Source of the DNA: Monosporascus cannonballus
Lineage: Eukaryota > Ascomycota > Sordariomycetes > Xylariales
Direction: 5' to 3'
Length of the DNA: 64,000 nt
Assembly: GCA_004154925.1 (NCBI GenBank)
Contig: QJNS01000022.1
Coordinates: 310,001 to 374,000, forward strand
Shown: in pieces, positions 43,792 to 55,677 of the stretch
Position numbering within the stretch: position 1 is the stretch's first letter
Layout of the letters: every line of letters begins with the position of its first letter
Notes under the pieces: model-generated
The model's database searches: none
What the model saw: only the letters and a program-made list of their open reading frames with translations
Told to the model about the DNA's origin: nothing
Made by a program: the position numbers and the translations under genes

Positions 43792-46299
43792 ATTATTCCC
43801 CCTTTTTGAAATTATTAATTTTTAATAACATTATTATTAATTTGATATAATGCATTATGTAAATTTGGTTATGTATATTTATCGATAATTTACCGTTATA
43901 TTATGTTATAAATAATTGCCGTAATAATTAATACGTATTATGTTACGTAATTAATTATGTTCCGTTTAATTCCTTATTATAATCCGTTTTTAATTTTATC
44001 TTATTTACCTTTTTTTTTCGTACCTTTATTTTTATTCTTTTTATATACGCGTTCCATTCGGTTTCCTGTTTTTCTTTATTTTTATTCGTTATATCTTTTT
44101 TTCGTAAGGAATTCCAAAAAAAATAATATTTTGATATTAAAAAGGATTAGGATTTTTTTTAATATTATCTTTTTAATACCGATAATAAAATAAATATTAA
44201 TCGTATTACGGGCAGTCATAAGCCGTATTATATTTACGTAATATAATATTATTTCGATTATTATACGATTTACGTTTAAATTTTGGGCGCCTTAAATTAC
44301 ATTATAACCAATTATTATTATAAGATTTTTCGTACGATAAATAATTATTTTTAATATTATTAATATTATTATTTAATTTTTATTCAAATTCCGATTATTT
44401 TTAAAAGTACCGCTTAAATAAATTTTTAATTCGGTATCGATAATTAGGAATTAATTAATAAGTTCGAAAAGGTTCGTATTACGGATATCTAATACGAATA
44501 TTCTAACGTAATTATGGTCAGTGGTTAATTCGACATTTTTCGTAAAACCAAATTTACCCTTAATACGGTTATTATTAAGAAATATTATTTTGTTAATATA
44601 ATTAAGGTCGATTTCCAATTATTTATTATAATTGCGGAAATCTAATTTTAACGCCATTTTATAAGTTTGTAAATTTGGATTTTTTTATAAATATTACGGT
44701 TTTTTTTATTATTCCGCGATTAATTTCCGATTAAGCGTAATTTCAAGGTATTTTTATAAGTAAAATAATTTTCGAAAGCCGTTATACCGTTACGTTTCCT
44801 ATTTATAAGTATTTTTCGCCCGTTTTCTAACGACTTAACGAAATTTTAATATTTATTAAAAATTATAATTAAAAAACGGTTTTGCCCGGCGAAATTATTA
44901 CTAAACCCAAATATATTAAACGTTTTAAAAATAACGCCTTATTTCCGATTAATAATAAATTATATTCCGGTTACTTAAGGCTTATTTTTCGTAAAAAATA
45001 AAACGTTTTTAAGTTTTTTCCGGGTTTTACGCCTAATAAATTTAATAAACGTATCCGCTTTTTGCTATTATATATTTTCCAATTATTTTCTAATATTCCT
45101 ATATTAATCTTTTTAATACATTTATTAAAAGCTAATTAACGTAAGGCTTAATAATTAAGCGCAAAATTTTATTTTTAAAATAAAAATTTAATTTTTTTAT
45201 ATTATTTATAAATTTCCGATTAATATACGATAAGGTAATTATTTGCTAAAGGTTTAAAAATAATTATATAATTAAATAATATTTTAATATTAATATTTTA
45301 ATTTTGCTTAAAATTATTTTGTATAATTTTTATAATTATTAAACGATTAATTTTTAATTAAGTTATTATTATTTTGCAATTTTTTGGGTCCTTTTATGTT
45401 TTATATACGTATTTAACTTTTTTTTCGTAACGTTATAATATTTTAAACGCGTATTCGAAATATTTTCGGAACTTTTACGTATTATATTTGGCGGATTAGC
45501 TTTTTTATTTAATTAAATATTCGCATTATTTCCGGTTATTTCGGTAACAGACGATATTTTTTATTACTTATTTTTCTTGTTTTTTTGTTAAATCCGATAA
45601 CGTTATTTGGGCGTTATTTAATTCCGGGTTATATTACGGTTTTAATAAAGATATTGAAAATATATTATATATCCGTTAATATTTAATAAGAAAAATTACT
45701 TAATATATTTAAAAGCTTATTTATTTTTTAATTATAATCCGGATATAAATAAATACGAATTTTTTGATTTTAAATTTAAAGTTTTTAATTAATAAATTTA
45801 TTTATTATTTTAATTAGAATTTTATAGGCATATAATATTAATTATAATATTTTTTAAGCTATTGTTATTTTTTCCTAATATTCATATATTATTTAATGAA
45901 TAACCGCCATTTTTTCGAAACGTTTTTTTAATTTTTTATAATTTTTTTTTAAATCTTTATAAAAAGTATTTTATTATCCTTTAATAATATTTATATAAGG
46001 CTTTAAATAAAAAACGGCCGGTAAATACGTTTTGCGTATTATTATATATAAATTCTATATTTCGTAATAACTTTATTTAATTATTTTGATATTTATTAAC
46101 GTAATTACGGAAATAATATTTTAGGATTTAATAAGTATATTTTGTTTATTTATCGGTTTGCAAATAATAAGCGGTTAATATTTGCCGTTTTATTTTTCGC
46201 TTTTTGCAAAATTCCGCCTAAAATTAATTCGTTAATAACTTATTTTTATTATTAATAATTCCGGCTAACTTATTAAATTTATATTTAATTTTGTCGTAA

Positions 46300-46440
46300 A
46301 ATAATTAGGTTAATTCGGCTGTAATTAAAATTTTAACCATAAAAATAAATAATTTTAATTTTATAAAGCGGTCGACAATTACCAAAATTACGTCGTATTT
46401 TAACCCATTTAAACTTAAGTTTTTAAGAAATCCTATAATA
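46300..46440 (-). pseudogene. pol: element E integrase core fragment
   Basis: Read on the minus strand, a frame gives SLNGLKYDVILVIVDRFI followed by KLKLFIF, matching the conserved YDAILVIVDRxTK segment around a catalytic Asp of gypsy integrases. Upstream, SPYRYLNNPLKKF corresponds to the segment preceding the core. Stops and shifts surround it. Confidence 0.75.
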
Positions 46441-48099
46441 AAATTTAACGAAATTTCTTCAAAGGATTATTTAAATAACGGTAAGGGCTATAATTATTTA
46501 TATGGTTTATAACGTAATTTTATTATGCCTTAATAATTCGAATATTATTTAATATATTTTCGAATATTATTCGTTATATTTTCTTAATAAAATTTTTTAA
46601 TTATTAATTCTAACGTACGGATATATTTTATATATTTTACTTTTAGATTATTATAGTATTAATTAATTAATTATTTCTGTAAAATATTTTATAACGAGAT
46701 TACAAATTTATCCCGATAATATAAAACCTTATTTAAATTTAAAAAATATCCTTCTTTTATTTCGGCTTAACGTTTAATTATCCGTATTAATTCCATAATA
46801 TTTAAGTCCTTAATTTATAACTTTTAAACCTAATTATAAAACTGTTAAAAAATTTTTGGCTAAAATGCCATTTCGTTTTTGGCCAGCTTTTTCGCCAAAG
46901 AACATAAAACGTATTAATTATAAATAATAACTTTAGTATTAATTTCGTTCTTTTCAAATTTCTCGAAATCTAATCGTAATACGGTCGTAATTTACGGTTA
47001 TTATTATTTAATTGTTAATCGTATTATTATTACGATTCGTATTTATATTATTATTCGCAAATAATAAGTTCGGTAAATACATAATTTTTTATTTTCTTTT
47101 TTTTTCGAAAATATCTTATGATCGTATAACGAAGATTTTGTGCTTTTTTTATACGGATAATAATTACCTGAATTTCCGTTACTTAAAATTTATTTAAAAA
47201 TTTTATAACGAACGAATTTTAAGTTACTTTTATAAAGCCCTTTATCCCCTTATAATATTTTAAATTGTACTATATATTTGCAACCGTTTTCCGTACGTTT
47301 TCCGGCATATTATTCGTAAATCCGAATTTCTTAAAGAATATAAGGATTACGTTTTTATACATAATTTCCCTTAATATATAATCCGGGTATTTAAATAATT
47401 TATCCGCCAAATTGACGGTATCCGGTTAATATTAAATCTTAAAATCAAATTACGTAAAATAATAAACCTATTAGGTTAATTTCTTTTTAAAGTTATACGC
47501 CGGCGCCTTTATTATGTTTTTTAATATTATGTAATCGGTAAATATTAAGAAATTTTTCTCCGTACCTTTAAAGTATTACCGTTAATATTTTAAGTTTTTT
47601 ATAATCGTTAATAATTTTTATTACCTTATAACTTACCGTTTTTCGGTTAAATTTAACTTTCGTAATTAATATGCGATTAAACGTTAATATTTTTCGTATT
47701 TTTATAAAAATATTCCTAATATGGTTTTTACCGAGACGTTTATTTTAACCCTGGTATTTTTAACGTTATCCTAATATCGGAAAATAATCGTTAATTAAAA
47801 AGTATTTTTTAAGTTTTAAAACGCCTTTTTAACTTTTTCGGGTTACCGGAATTCTGCTATTTTTCCTTTACTTTACGCCTTTTTTAAAAATTTAATAATA
47901 GGTTCGGTAATATGCGAATAATAGGCAATAAATTTCCGATAAAAATTTGCGAATCCCAAAAGTATTTAAATATTATAAATTAATTTTGGTTTTAATTATA
48001 TTTTAATAATATTAACCCATCGGCGGTTTATTTCCAAACCGTCGGTATTAATTATAAATTTTAAAATTTTTTAATTTTTTTAAAAGAAATTTGTATTTA

Positions 48100-48800
48100 A
48101 ACGTTTTGGCAAATAATTAATATTATAATAACCGTTTGAAACTAATTAAAAATATTTTATATATTTTTTTTCGTTATCCGAATATATACTTATATTATTT
48201 AAATATATTACGTATATATAATTAATTAATTTAATTAATACCTTATGCATATAAATTTAAAACGTAATTAATACGTTAATAAAACCAAATAATATAACCG
48301 TATATTCGAATTACTTATACCGCGTTCGGAAAACAATTTTCCATTAATCGCTTTTTTTAATTCTAATACGATAATAAATATTTTTAAAATTAATTTTCGA
48401 AAATACCTTAATTAATTTTAAGCAATTTATTATTTTTAGAATTAAAAATAAAAATATCGGTTTTTTATTATTACCCGATTTAGCTTTTTATAATCGACGT
48501 ATAATCGGAAATTACCGTTTTTTAAGTACAAATAATATTAATACCTTTACGTCCGTTTTCGAATAACGTATCCGGCCTGCTTTTAGGTTTTCTTAAATAT
48601 ATTTTTCGAATACTTTTTTAAGCTTTCGAAATAAAATAAATTAAGCCAAATAAAGGCGTTTTCCTTAGGATTAAATTCATTATATATTCCGCCCTTAATA
48701 ATTAAAATATTTTTTTCGCTGTTTTTTCGGAATATATTTGCCGGAAATTCTTTAGGCATATAAAAAAATCGGTTATTTTTTATTTCTGCTATTTCCCGAA
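48100..48800 (-). pseudogene. pol: element E reverse transcriptase fragment
   Basis: The minus-strand frame reads NYIYVIYLNNISIYSDNEKK. It matches the RT active-site block YLDDILIYS, with both catalytic Asp codons changed to Asn by G-to-A transitions, so the enzyme is dead. Confidence 0.75.
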
Positions 48801-50758
48801 TTCCGGAATATTTAATTTTTCGGCTAAATTTATTAAATTAATGGTATAAATTTACTTATCGGAAAACGTTAAAATTACGATATTTTATTTATTAACCTTT
48901 TATAATAATCCGTATAAATATTAATATATAATTATATTTAATAAAATTTTTAATTTACTTATTCCGGGTTTAAATAATAAAAGATCGGGCGTTTTTAAAT
49001 TATAGCATATTACAAAGTAAATTTACTTAAATTTTCGTTCGTTTCCGTTTTTATTTATTATATTAATAGAAATTTCGTAAACCTTATAATATTTAATATA
49101 CGCGCCGTTAACGTTAATAAGGTTTAAAATATTTACGGAAATTAATTAGAAATTAAATTTTCTTATTAATTTTTTACTTATAATATTTATTTATATTCCG
49201 GTATTTATATTTATTTATACCGTTTTATTTTCTGTATTTTTTTAATAAATGCCTTTTCTTTAAAAAACAGCTTTATTCCGACTGTTTTATAATTATTGGC
49301 CGAAATAAATTAAACGTATACATTTATTCCGGTTTCTTTTTTAAGTTTACGTCTAAAAATTAATTTAATTCGTCGTTATATATTATAACGTTTTATACGG
49401 CTTTCGGAAATCGGTTTCCGTATAGCCGGGATAATAAGGTTTTCGTATCCTTTTTTAATTTATAATCCACATTTTTATAATCTGGTTTCTTATAATTATA
49501 ATACTTAAGTGGATTTTTATAAAAATTAAAAGTATTAGGTCGTACGGATTTGCTTTAATCGGAATTAAATCGGCGATTATTTGTTTTCCGAATATAAAAA
49601 CGTCCGTAATCCTTATTGTTCCCGTACGGCATTTTTAATTTGCTTTAAGGAATTTTTTTCCTGAAAATATTAAAATAAGATCGTTTATTTTTATTAATAC
49701 TTTTAACGGAAAATAATCGGTTTTCCTTTGCCTTTTTTTAAACGTTTTAATAACGTTTTACCTTATTTATTACGTTATTAACTTATTTTAATTTCACGTT
49801 TTTCCGTAATAAGATATTTCATAACCTTAGTATTAATTTATAAAAATAATTAAAAATAAAACACTTATTATCCTAATCGTTTTCCGGGTTAAAAGCGTTT
49901 TGCAAGCTTTATTTTATAAATTAAGAATTTTTATTTAACGTAAAAGTCCAACGGCGATTAATTGGATTGCTATCGCAATTCTATAAATTGTTCCTTATAT
50001 TCTTTATCAAAAAGATTAAGATTTACGTAATCTTTTTTAATAAAAATACATAAATTTTCCATTTTTAATTCTTTTTCGTAATTAAAATAATTAAACGTAA
50101 TACAATATAATTACTAAATACTTATAATAAAAACGTTTATATAACCTATGGCCTATTAAATATAAATAAAGGTATTTTACCTTAGCCTTTTGGCATAAAT
50201 TTTCGTAATACTTTTTATTTAATTTTCTTTTTTTTTAATTAACGTACGTTCGGAAAATTTCGGGTAATTATAACGCGGTATTCGCTTATTACTTTTAGGT
50301 TTTTATAACGACATTACAATTAACTTATAAAATTTTATTTTTTTAATTTATATTATTATTTATTATTCGGCTAATTATCGGAATAATTCCAAATATTATT
50401 TATTTTATTAATAAATAATTTCCAAAATTTAATTATTATTAAAAGGTTTAACCTTTTTTTGCTTTAAACTCCAAAACGTATTTGTTATATTACGCTCGTT
50501 TTTCGACCGTTTAACTAACAATTATTAAAACGTATCCCTATTATATATATAAAAGGATTCAGGATCCCGGGGACTATAGTCCTTTACCCGTTAGGGCTCC
50601 GTTATAAGCTTTTTCGCCTATTTCCGTACCGTAATCGATCGTTTATCGGTTAGGTTCCGATCGGCGGTTTTTTCGATTGGTAATTTAGGTTCGTTTTGCA
50701 GTCGGCGAACTCTGCTTCTAATAATTATCGCGTTATTTTTTATAACAGATAAAAAAAT

Positions 50759-50964
50759 TATAAAATAATAAATAACTGTAAGCTAGGTAAGGTAATTTTC
50801 GACCAATCGTAAAACAGATTTTAAAAAATAAATATATTAAGTTATTTCCATTTGGCGTTTCTTATTAGTTATCAAATGGTGGATTTATATTAATAAGTAG
50901 GTCGGTAGCTGATCGGTGGCTGGTCGGCTACCAGCCTTATCCTCATAGGGGCTATATTCTCACA
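50759..50964 (-). repeat. element E LTR (right), 206 bp
   Basis: Starts TATAAAATAATAA (from TGTAAGATAATGG), ends TCTCACA and is followed by ATTAG. Confidence 0.9.
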
Positions 50965-51332
50965 ATTAGTTATTATATAATTTTAATTTTAATTTAATTA
51001 AATATATATAGGCTATATTTCAAAGGAACTTAAAAAAGATATTTCCGGATTTTTAAGAATTTAAAAAAAAATAAACTGGATATTATCTGTTTTATCGAAT
51101 ATTTATATAAATCGTAAAAAGCTATCTCGAACGCTTTTATAATAAAGATTATTATATTTATAGAGAAAGGGCTACGGGCTGTTAAAAAGGCTAAATGTTG
51201 ATATATATGGCTTTAAAACTTAGAAATAGACAAATACAGTACTAAAGCCCGTTTATTTTTACGATTTTATTTGATTGAAATATGTATATGTGAAGTTGTT
51301 GATGAATATGGGTGTGGCTAAAAGTTGTGGGG

Positions 51333-51361
51333 TTGGGCCGGATTATTTTGGCCCCTCTCTG
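51333..51361 (-). repeat. mariner right terminal inverted repeat, 29 bp
   Basis: Reads TTGGGCCGGATTATTTTGGC and on to CTCTG, then TA. Inverted copy of 42570-42598. Confidence 0.92.
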
Positions 51362-52439
51362 TACTGACTGCGGGTACTTTGCATTACCCACCACCATGCA
51401 CTGAACTGGCACCTGAAAGGCCAACCGTGAACCCCCTCAGCCTGGAAAATAACCGCGCCGAACTCGGGTAAATCGTTCCGTTCCGTTGCACATACTGATG
51501 CATAGAGCATAGGAATGGCGCCATCTTGCCATATGAGCGCGGATGGCTTTGTCTATAGGAACCGATATGGATATCGGACATGATACCCCCTTGATTGGCG
51601 GTTCGGTTTCGTTGTTTGTCTGTCGATACTCATTGAATTTACGCGATGACCGGCGCATGAAAACGATTTGTGAGATAAGCATGTTGACGTACAGCATCAG
51701 CATTCTGGATGAATAAAGAATTCTGATCCCAATCGGATCGCATAAAAGTGCCCGCATAGGGACCCCATCAATTTCACGTTGCTATGAGATACGTATTAGG
51801 TAATTGTCCAGACGGTGATGAATGAATGGCTACGGCAAAGGCTGCGTTGGCCAAGTTCCAAACCAGAACGCCCCCTTCAATCCTCAATGTTCTGAAAATG
51901 ATACCTTCCACACCCTGGTGGTGTAACATACGTGCAAGGCTTACTTGAACTAGAAACAGTTAAGCCGACTTTGCGACGCTGGTTTCGAACAGCTTTACCA
52001 ACGGCAAAGTGGTGGGCTCGTTGCGCCAGATACTAGGGGCTGCCCCCCTTAAGGCATTCGAAGAGCAGACCCCTAACCGCATACCAAGCTCAGTCAGATC
52101 TGCGACCATTTGCGGTCACTAAAATCCTTACAGAATTGCAAGATGAGATCAAGGACGATGGGGCCTAAGACAGCACGAATCATCCATCATGTCCCAGCAG
52201 GAGCGATGCGAGATGACAATTCTCGGGGCCCAGTTGATTAGTTATAATACATGGAAGTAACGATACCTCGGACAAGCGTTTACTCGATCGAGGCTCCTTT
52301 GCGTTGACGACTACAATTGCCTCTTCGGCCGTCAACTCAATTCGAAGAAAAGCATAGCCACTCTTCCACTCCCTCCCAGGGAATTCGACATCAAACCTCA
52401 CAGGCTCGTGCCAGTCACTCCCCAACCGCCTGTCATAAC
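51362..52439. other. intergenic, weak frames only
   Basis: GC-balanced. The minus-strand frame at 52180-52425 (DWHEPVRFDVEFPGREWKSG, then FLRIELTAEEAIVVVNAKE) has a coding feel and a possible donor (GAG|GTATCG) but no ATG, no family and no joinable exon. Frames at 51384-51757 are unconvincing. Confidence 0.35.
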
Positions 52440-53598
52440 CTAGTTAAGCATATTCAACACGCACCGAGCCCCGTCATTCGCAGCGGACGCCGGCCCGGTA
52501 GACGCCAGATACGGAGCTCCGCCGAAGACGTTAAAAGCCCAGATCTGGCCCACGGCATTGTTCGACGCGTACAGTGTGCCATTGTTGATGCCGTATAGGG
52601 CCCCGTAGCCCCCCCGCGCGAGTACGCGGTACCGCGCGACGGCCTCCCAGCGCTTGGTGGCGAGGCTGAAGCGCATAAGCGTGGTCCCGGTACCGCCGCC
52701 CACGACGCCGGCCGCCACACCCCACAGGTACGGCCCCGCGGCGGGGATGTGGACCCAGTCGGCCACGGACAGGCCCAGGGTGTCGGCGGTCCCGCGCGCC
52801 ACGATGGTGCCGTAGGTCGCGGAGCCGGGCCTGCGCAGGTCCACCTGGTGCCAGGTACGGCCGGCGCCCCCGAACCAGAAGTACCCCTCGCCATCGACGT
52901 CGCCGACGTTGGCCGTCGCGCCCATCTCCGCCACGGTGAAGTTCGACACCACGGTCGCCTCGCCTCGCGACGAGATCCGGATCAGCTGCCGCGTCGGGTT
53001 CACGATGCCGTAGAGGTAGTTATCCAGGGGGTGGTAGCCGATCGCGTTGACGTTGTTGCCGTCCGACACCGCCGATGCTACCTGCTCGTACCCGCCCGTC
53101 TGCAAGTCGACGCGGTAGAGGGAGTTGTATTGGATGAGGTAGCCCTTTGGATGTATAGTTAGTCATATTCTAGCGTGTCGGGCCACGAGTGCGTAGGTTA
53201 TCCTCGACTCTGGGAGAGGTGTGACTTACATATTTGTCACATTCCAGGGGAGTTGGTGGTTCGCAAGTTGGCGTCACAATAGCCGTCACCGTGGAGGTGA
53301 CTGTCACCGTAGTAGGGGGGCCTATCATATATTGGCATCTCATATGCAGAAGTCGAGTCGCCACATCCAGTCTTTTAAGGACGCAAGCAAACCCTGGAAG
53401 GATATGTGAGAGACGTACTACCGAGATGTTAGCTTGTGTCACTTCAGAGAGCAGGTTTAAGTCTCATGGAGAATGGTTCATTTCATACCATGTGGTGTTC
53501 GCTGGGGGGGCAGGTAGCCCAATATCGGGAGTCCTAATAGCAAGACTCGTGATGGGAAGAACCAACAGAGCGGCCAGAGATCTTTGCAGACGAGCCAT
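52440..53598 (-). CDS. secreted DUF6923-like protein, three exons
   Basis: Exon 1 (53598-53489) starts MARLQRSLAALLVLPITSLA, a clear signal peptide. Exon 2 (about 53321-53230) encodes PPTTVTVTSTVTAIVTPTCE and ends LECDKY at TAT|GTAAGT. The 85-bp intron 53145-53229 leads to exon 3 (53144-52440), GYLIQYNSLYRVDLQTGGYE and on to a stop. Exon 3 resembles the beta-propeller-like DUF6923 domain of fungal secreted proteins: VNAIGYHPLDNYLYGIV, GDVDGEGYFWFGG, WVHIPAAGPYLWGV, a repeated Y/W-G pattern. Function is unknown; these are often cell-wall or effector-like. All acceptors I can find before exon 2 leave the exon 1/exon 2 frame off by one base. A run of seven C at 53504-53510 in exon 1 is the likeliest place for an indel. 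Confidence 0.72.
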
Positions 53599-54830
53599 TG
53601 TTACGTTAAGAGCGATTCACGTATATCCGTAGAGTTCGATGAGTGCAGTGTTGACTTGGCTTCTAGGCGGGGATATGGAAGAAGAAACTACAGGAACTGC
53701 CCTTTTATATAGACGCGGAGTCGAAGTGTTGAGATTTCTCGGTCCATGTTGTCATATCTTCGTTGAACTCGTTTGCCTTTCGTGATCGTCCTCAGCTCAC
53801 ACCCAACCCAGATTCCAGAATCAGTGACCGTGGGTGGCGCTTTGGCAATATCACCATCGTGGTGGAAATTCGAGAGGCCGAGCAAAACCTCTAGAGCCAT
53901 CTCAATAGTCTCGAATAGGCAAAGTCCTCTGTTATACAGACAGCTGAACTTGTAGAGATCCCCGGATCAGTATTGCCCAACAGCCTGGGCAAGCACCCTT
54001 GTACATGCGGAGTCGACCAAAAAGAGGAGCGGCATATGTACGAACTGAACCAAAGCATGCAGGAACAGATCGTTATTTCCTGTCTTAATACGACGTTCTC
54101 TTTCAAAGGCTTCTATTGATGTTGCCAAGCGCCTTAAAGCGGAAGTCCCATATGGCAATCCGTGGCTGAAATGCAGTGACAGGGGTACTCACAAGCTATA
54201 GGGCCGTTTTTGTATTCAAGACGATGATTGGCGACTCAGCACGGTGCTATTGGCCAAGCTTCAGCGTCCAACTATTCGGGCTTCGCGGCGCCCAATTGCA
54301 TCTGTCAAGAATACTACCTTGACTGCATATAATCTCCGCAACGCTAAGGGGTCTCTCCGGGGGCAGAATATACCCAAGCGCAAAGGAGAGACGTCGGTTC
54401 TTCCGATCAGCTGTATAGAGGTAGCACTGATAGCTCCCAGTGAAAGCACCTAGACCTTTAGCGGCATTAAATATTGAATACTTGTGCATTTGGTTGAGAA
54501 GTGTTCACGACACATGCCGAACGAGGACTAGTAGAGTTCCTCCCGTTCTTTTAATTTCCCCCACTACTCAAAGAAGAGTATTTGAGAGAAGAACCGATGC
54601 CTCCGTGGTATGACGGTAGCGGTTAGTAGCAAAAATTGCGTTGACTCGGGAACTATAACGGTCCATTATCCATAGCAGGGGATTTAAGATTCGGTAGTCT
54701 CGTACAGGTAAGATTTATACGATTTGTCAGACCTAGCAACGCCAGTCAGCCCTAGCAGAGATCACTTTATATACCCCTGGTACTTTTTCCTCTCAGCCAC
54801 AGCTGTATTTACGTGTATAAAAAGAAGATT
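53599..54830. other. intergenic, no recognisable gene
   Basis: GC-balanced sequence upstream of the DUF6923-like gene. Frames of 60-80 codons (for example 54247-54489, minus, ATG at 54489) show no domains. Composition changes to AT-rich at about 54830. Confidence 0.45.
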
Positions 54831-55254
54831 CGTTATTTTCACGTTTTATTGAAGACCTTTTCAAGATTGAACAAACAGTAAATACATTTTTTAAAATATA
54901 TATTTAATACATAATGCTAAGATTTCACAATTATTAACTCTGTATGCACTTTTTAAAAAAATTATACTTTTAATGTATTCTTTATATATATTTTGTTAAA
55001 ATGATTGTGAATTTCGATATTATTTTTGTAATATATTTATTATTCTCTTATTAAAAATATTTATCTTTTAATCGTTATATTTTTAAATATTTTTGTCCGT
55101 TGATTTTCTATACTATTTTTTAAAATTGTAGTTGCGTATTTGATAATTCTTTAATTTTTTTTAATATATAATTTTAACTAGCTATGTTCTTTTTAGAAAA
55201 AACTTTTAAAAAGTATAATAATTTCGATTTTTACGTTAATATAATAGTTAATAT
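54831..55254. other. AT-rich RIP-degraded sequence left of element F
   Basis: TpA-rich sequence without coding frames; it does not match the LTRs here. Probably an older repeat. Confidence 0.4.
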
Positions 55255-55677
55255 TGTTACGATCTAATAGACTACGACCTCCAGAAACGGTCTCCAACAA
55301 AGACAAGCCAAGAAAAGAGAGTGGGTTAAGTCACGTGATAGATCACCAACTTACTGGTAGTGAGCCAGTGAGCCGGATTACCAACTTACTAGTGATAAGC
55401 CAATAAGCCGGATTATTAACTTACTGGTAATAAGCCAGTGAGCCGGATTACCAACTTATTGGTAGTAAGCCAGTAAGCCGATATAGGATATATACGTTTA
55501 TTATTTCCATAATTTAAATAATAACAATTTGTCATAATAATTCGTTATTTAAAATGTTTTTAGTATTACGTAACGTAATATATTATTATATTTATTATTT
55601 GAAATTTTATAATATTTTTATTAATATAATCGGTATAACTAAGGTTTAATAATTAATTAAATAATTTAGCCGTTATA
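55255..55677 (+). repeat. element F 5' LTR, 423 bp, four hairpin units
   Basis: Starts TGTTACGATC, has GAAACGGTC, an intact TCACGTGA (55331-55338), four copies of the 35-bp unit and the common R-U5 half. It is longer than the B LTR (315 bp, one unit) by close to three units. Confidence 0.88.
55345..55484 (+). repeat. four tandem 35-bp hairpin units in U3
   Basis: Units start at 55345, 55380, 55415 and 55450. Each contains CTTACTGG ... CCAGTAAG (or a one-base variant), an 8-bp inverted repeat with a 7-base loop. Similar single or double units occur in the D and B LTRs. Confidence 0.9.

Larger units (their letters stand above)
43586..50964 (-). mobile_element. element E: complete Ty3/gypsy retrotransposon, 7379 bp, minus orientation
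   Basis: LTRs of exactly 206 bp (43586-43791 and 50759-50964) with a perfect ATTAG duplication (43581-43585 and 50965-50969). Gene order read on the minus strand: gag near 50600-49300, RT near 48800-48100, RNase H near 47900-47300, integrase near 46900-45900. All are RIP-degraded. This family's LTR is unrelated to those of A, B, C, D, F and G. I see no antisense frame like theirs. Confidence 0.9.
42570..51361 (+). mobile_element. Tc1/mariner-type DNA transposon split by element E
   Basis: A 29-bp terminal inverted repeat (CAGTGAGGGGCCAAAATAAT...) at 42570-42598 matches the right end 51333-51361 with one mismatch. TA dinucleotides flank both outer ends (42568-42569 and 51362-51363), the target duplication of this superfamily. 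Without element E and its ATTAG duplication the transposon is about 1.4 kb. The left end encodes the start of a transposase. The outermost 200 bp at the left and about 120 bp at the right are almost free of RIP, whereas the interior is strongly AT-rich. Confidence 0.9.

Noticed and set aside
43957..44193. 78-residue hydrophobic frame in element E
   Set aside because: Low-complexity Phe/Leu/Ile content is what RIP-affected TTT/TTA-rich DNA gives in any frame; not a membrane protein gene.
55345..55484. Regularly spaced repeats as a CRISPR array
   Set aside because: The units are contiguous 35-bp tandem copies with no unique spacers, inside an LTR of a eukaryotic retrotransposon.
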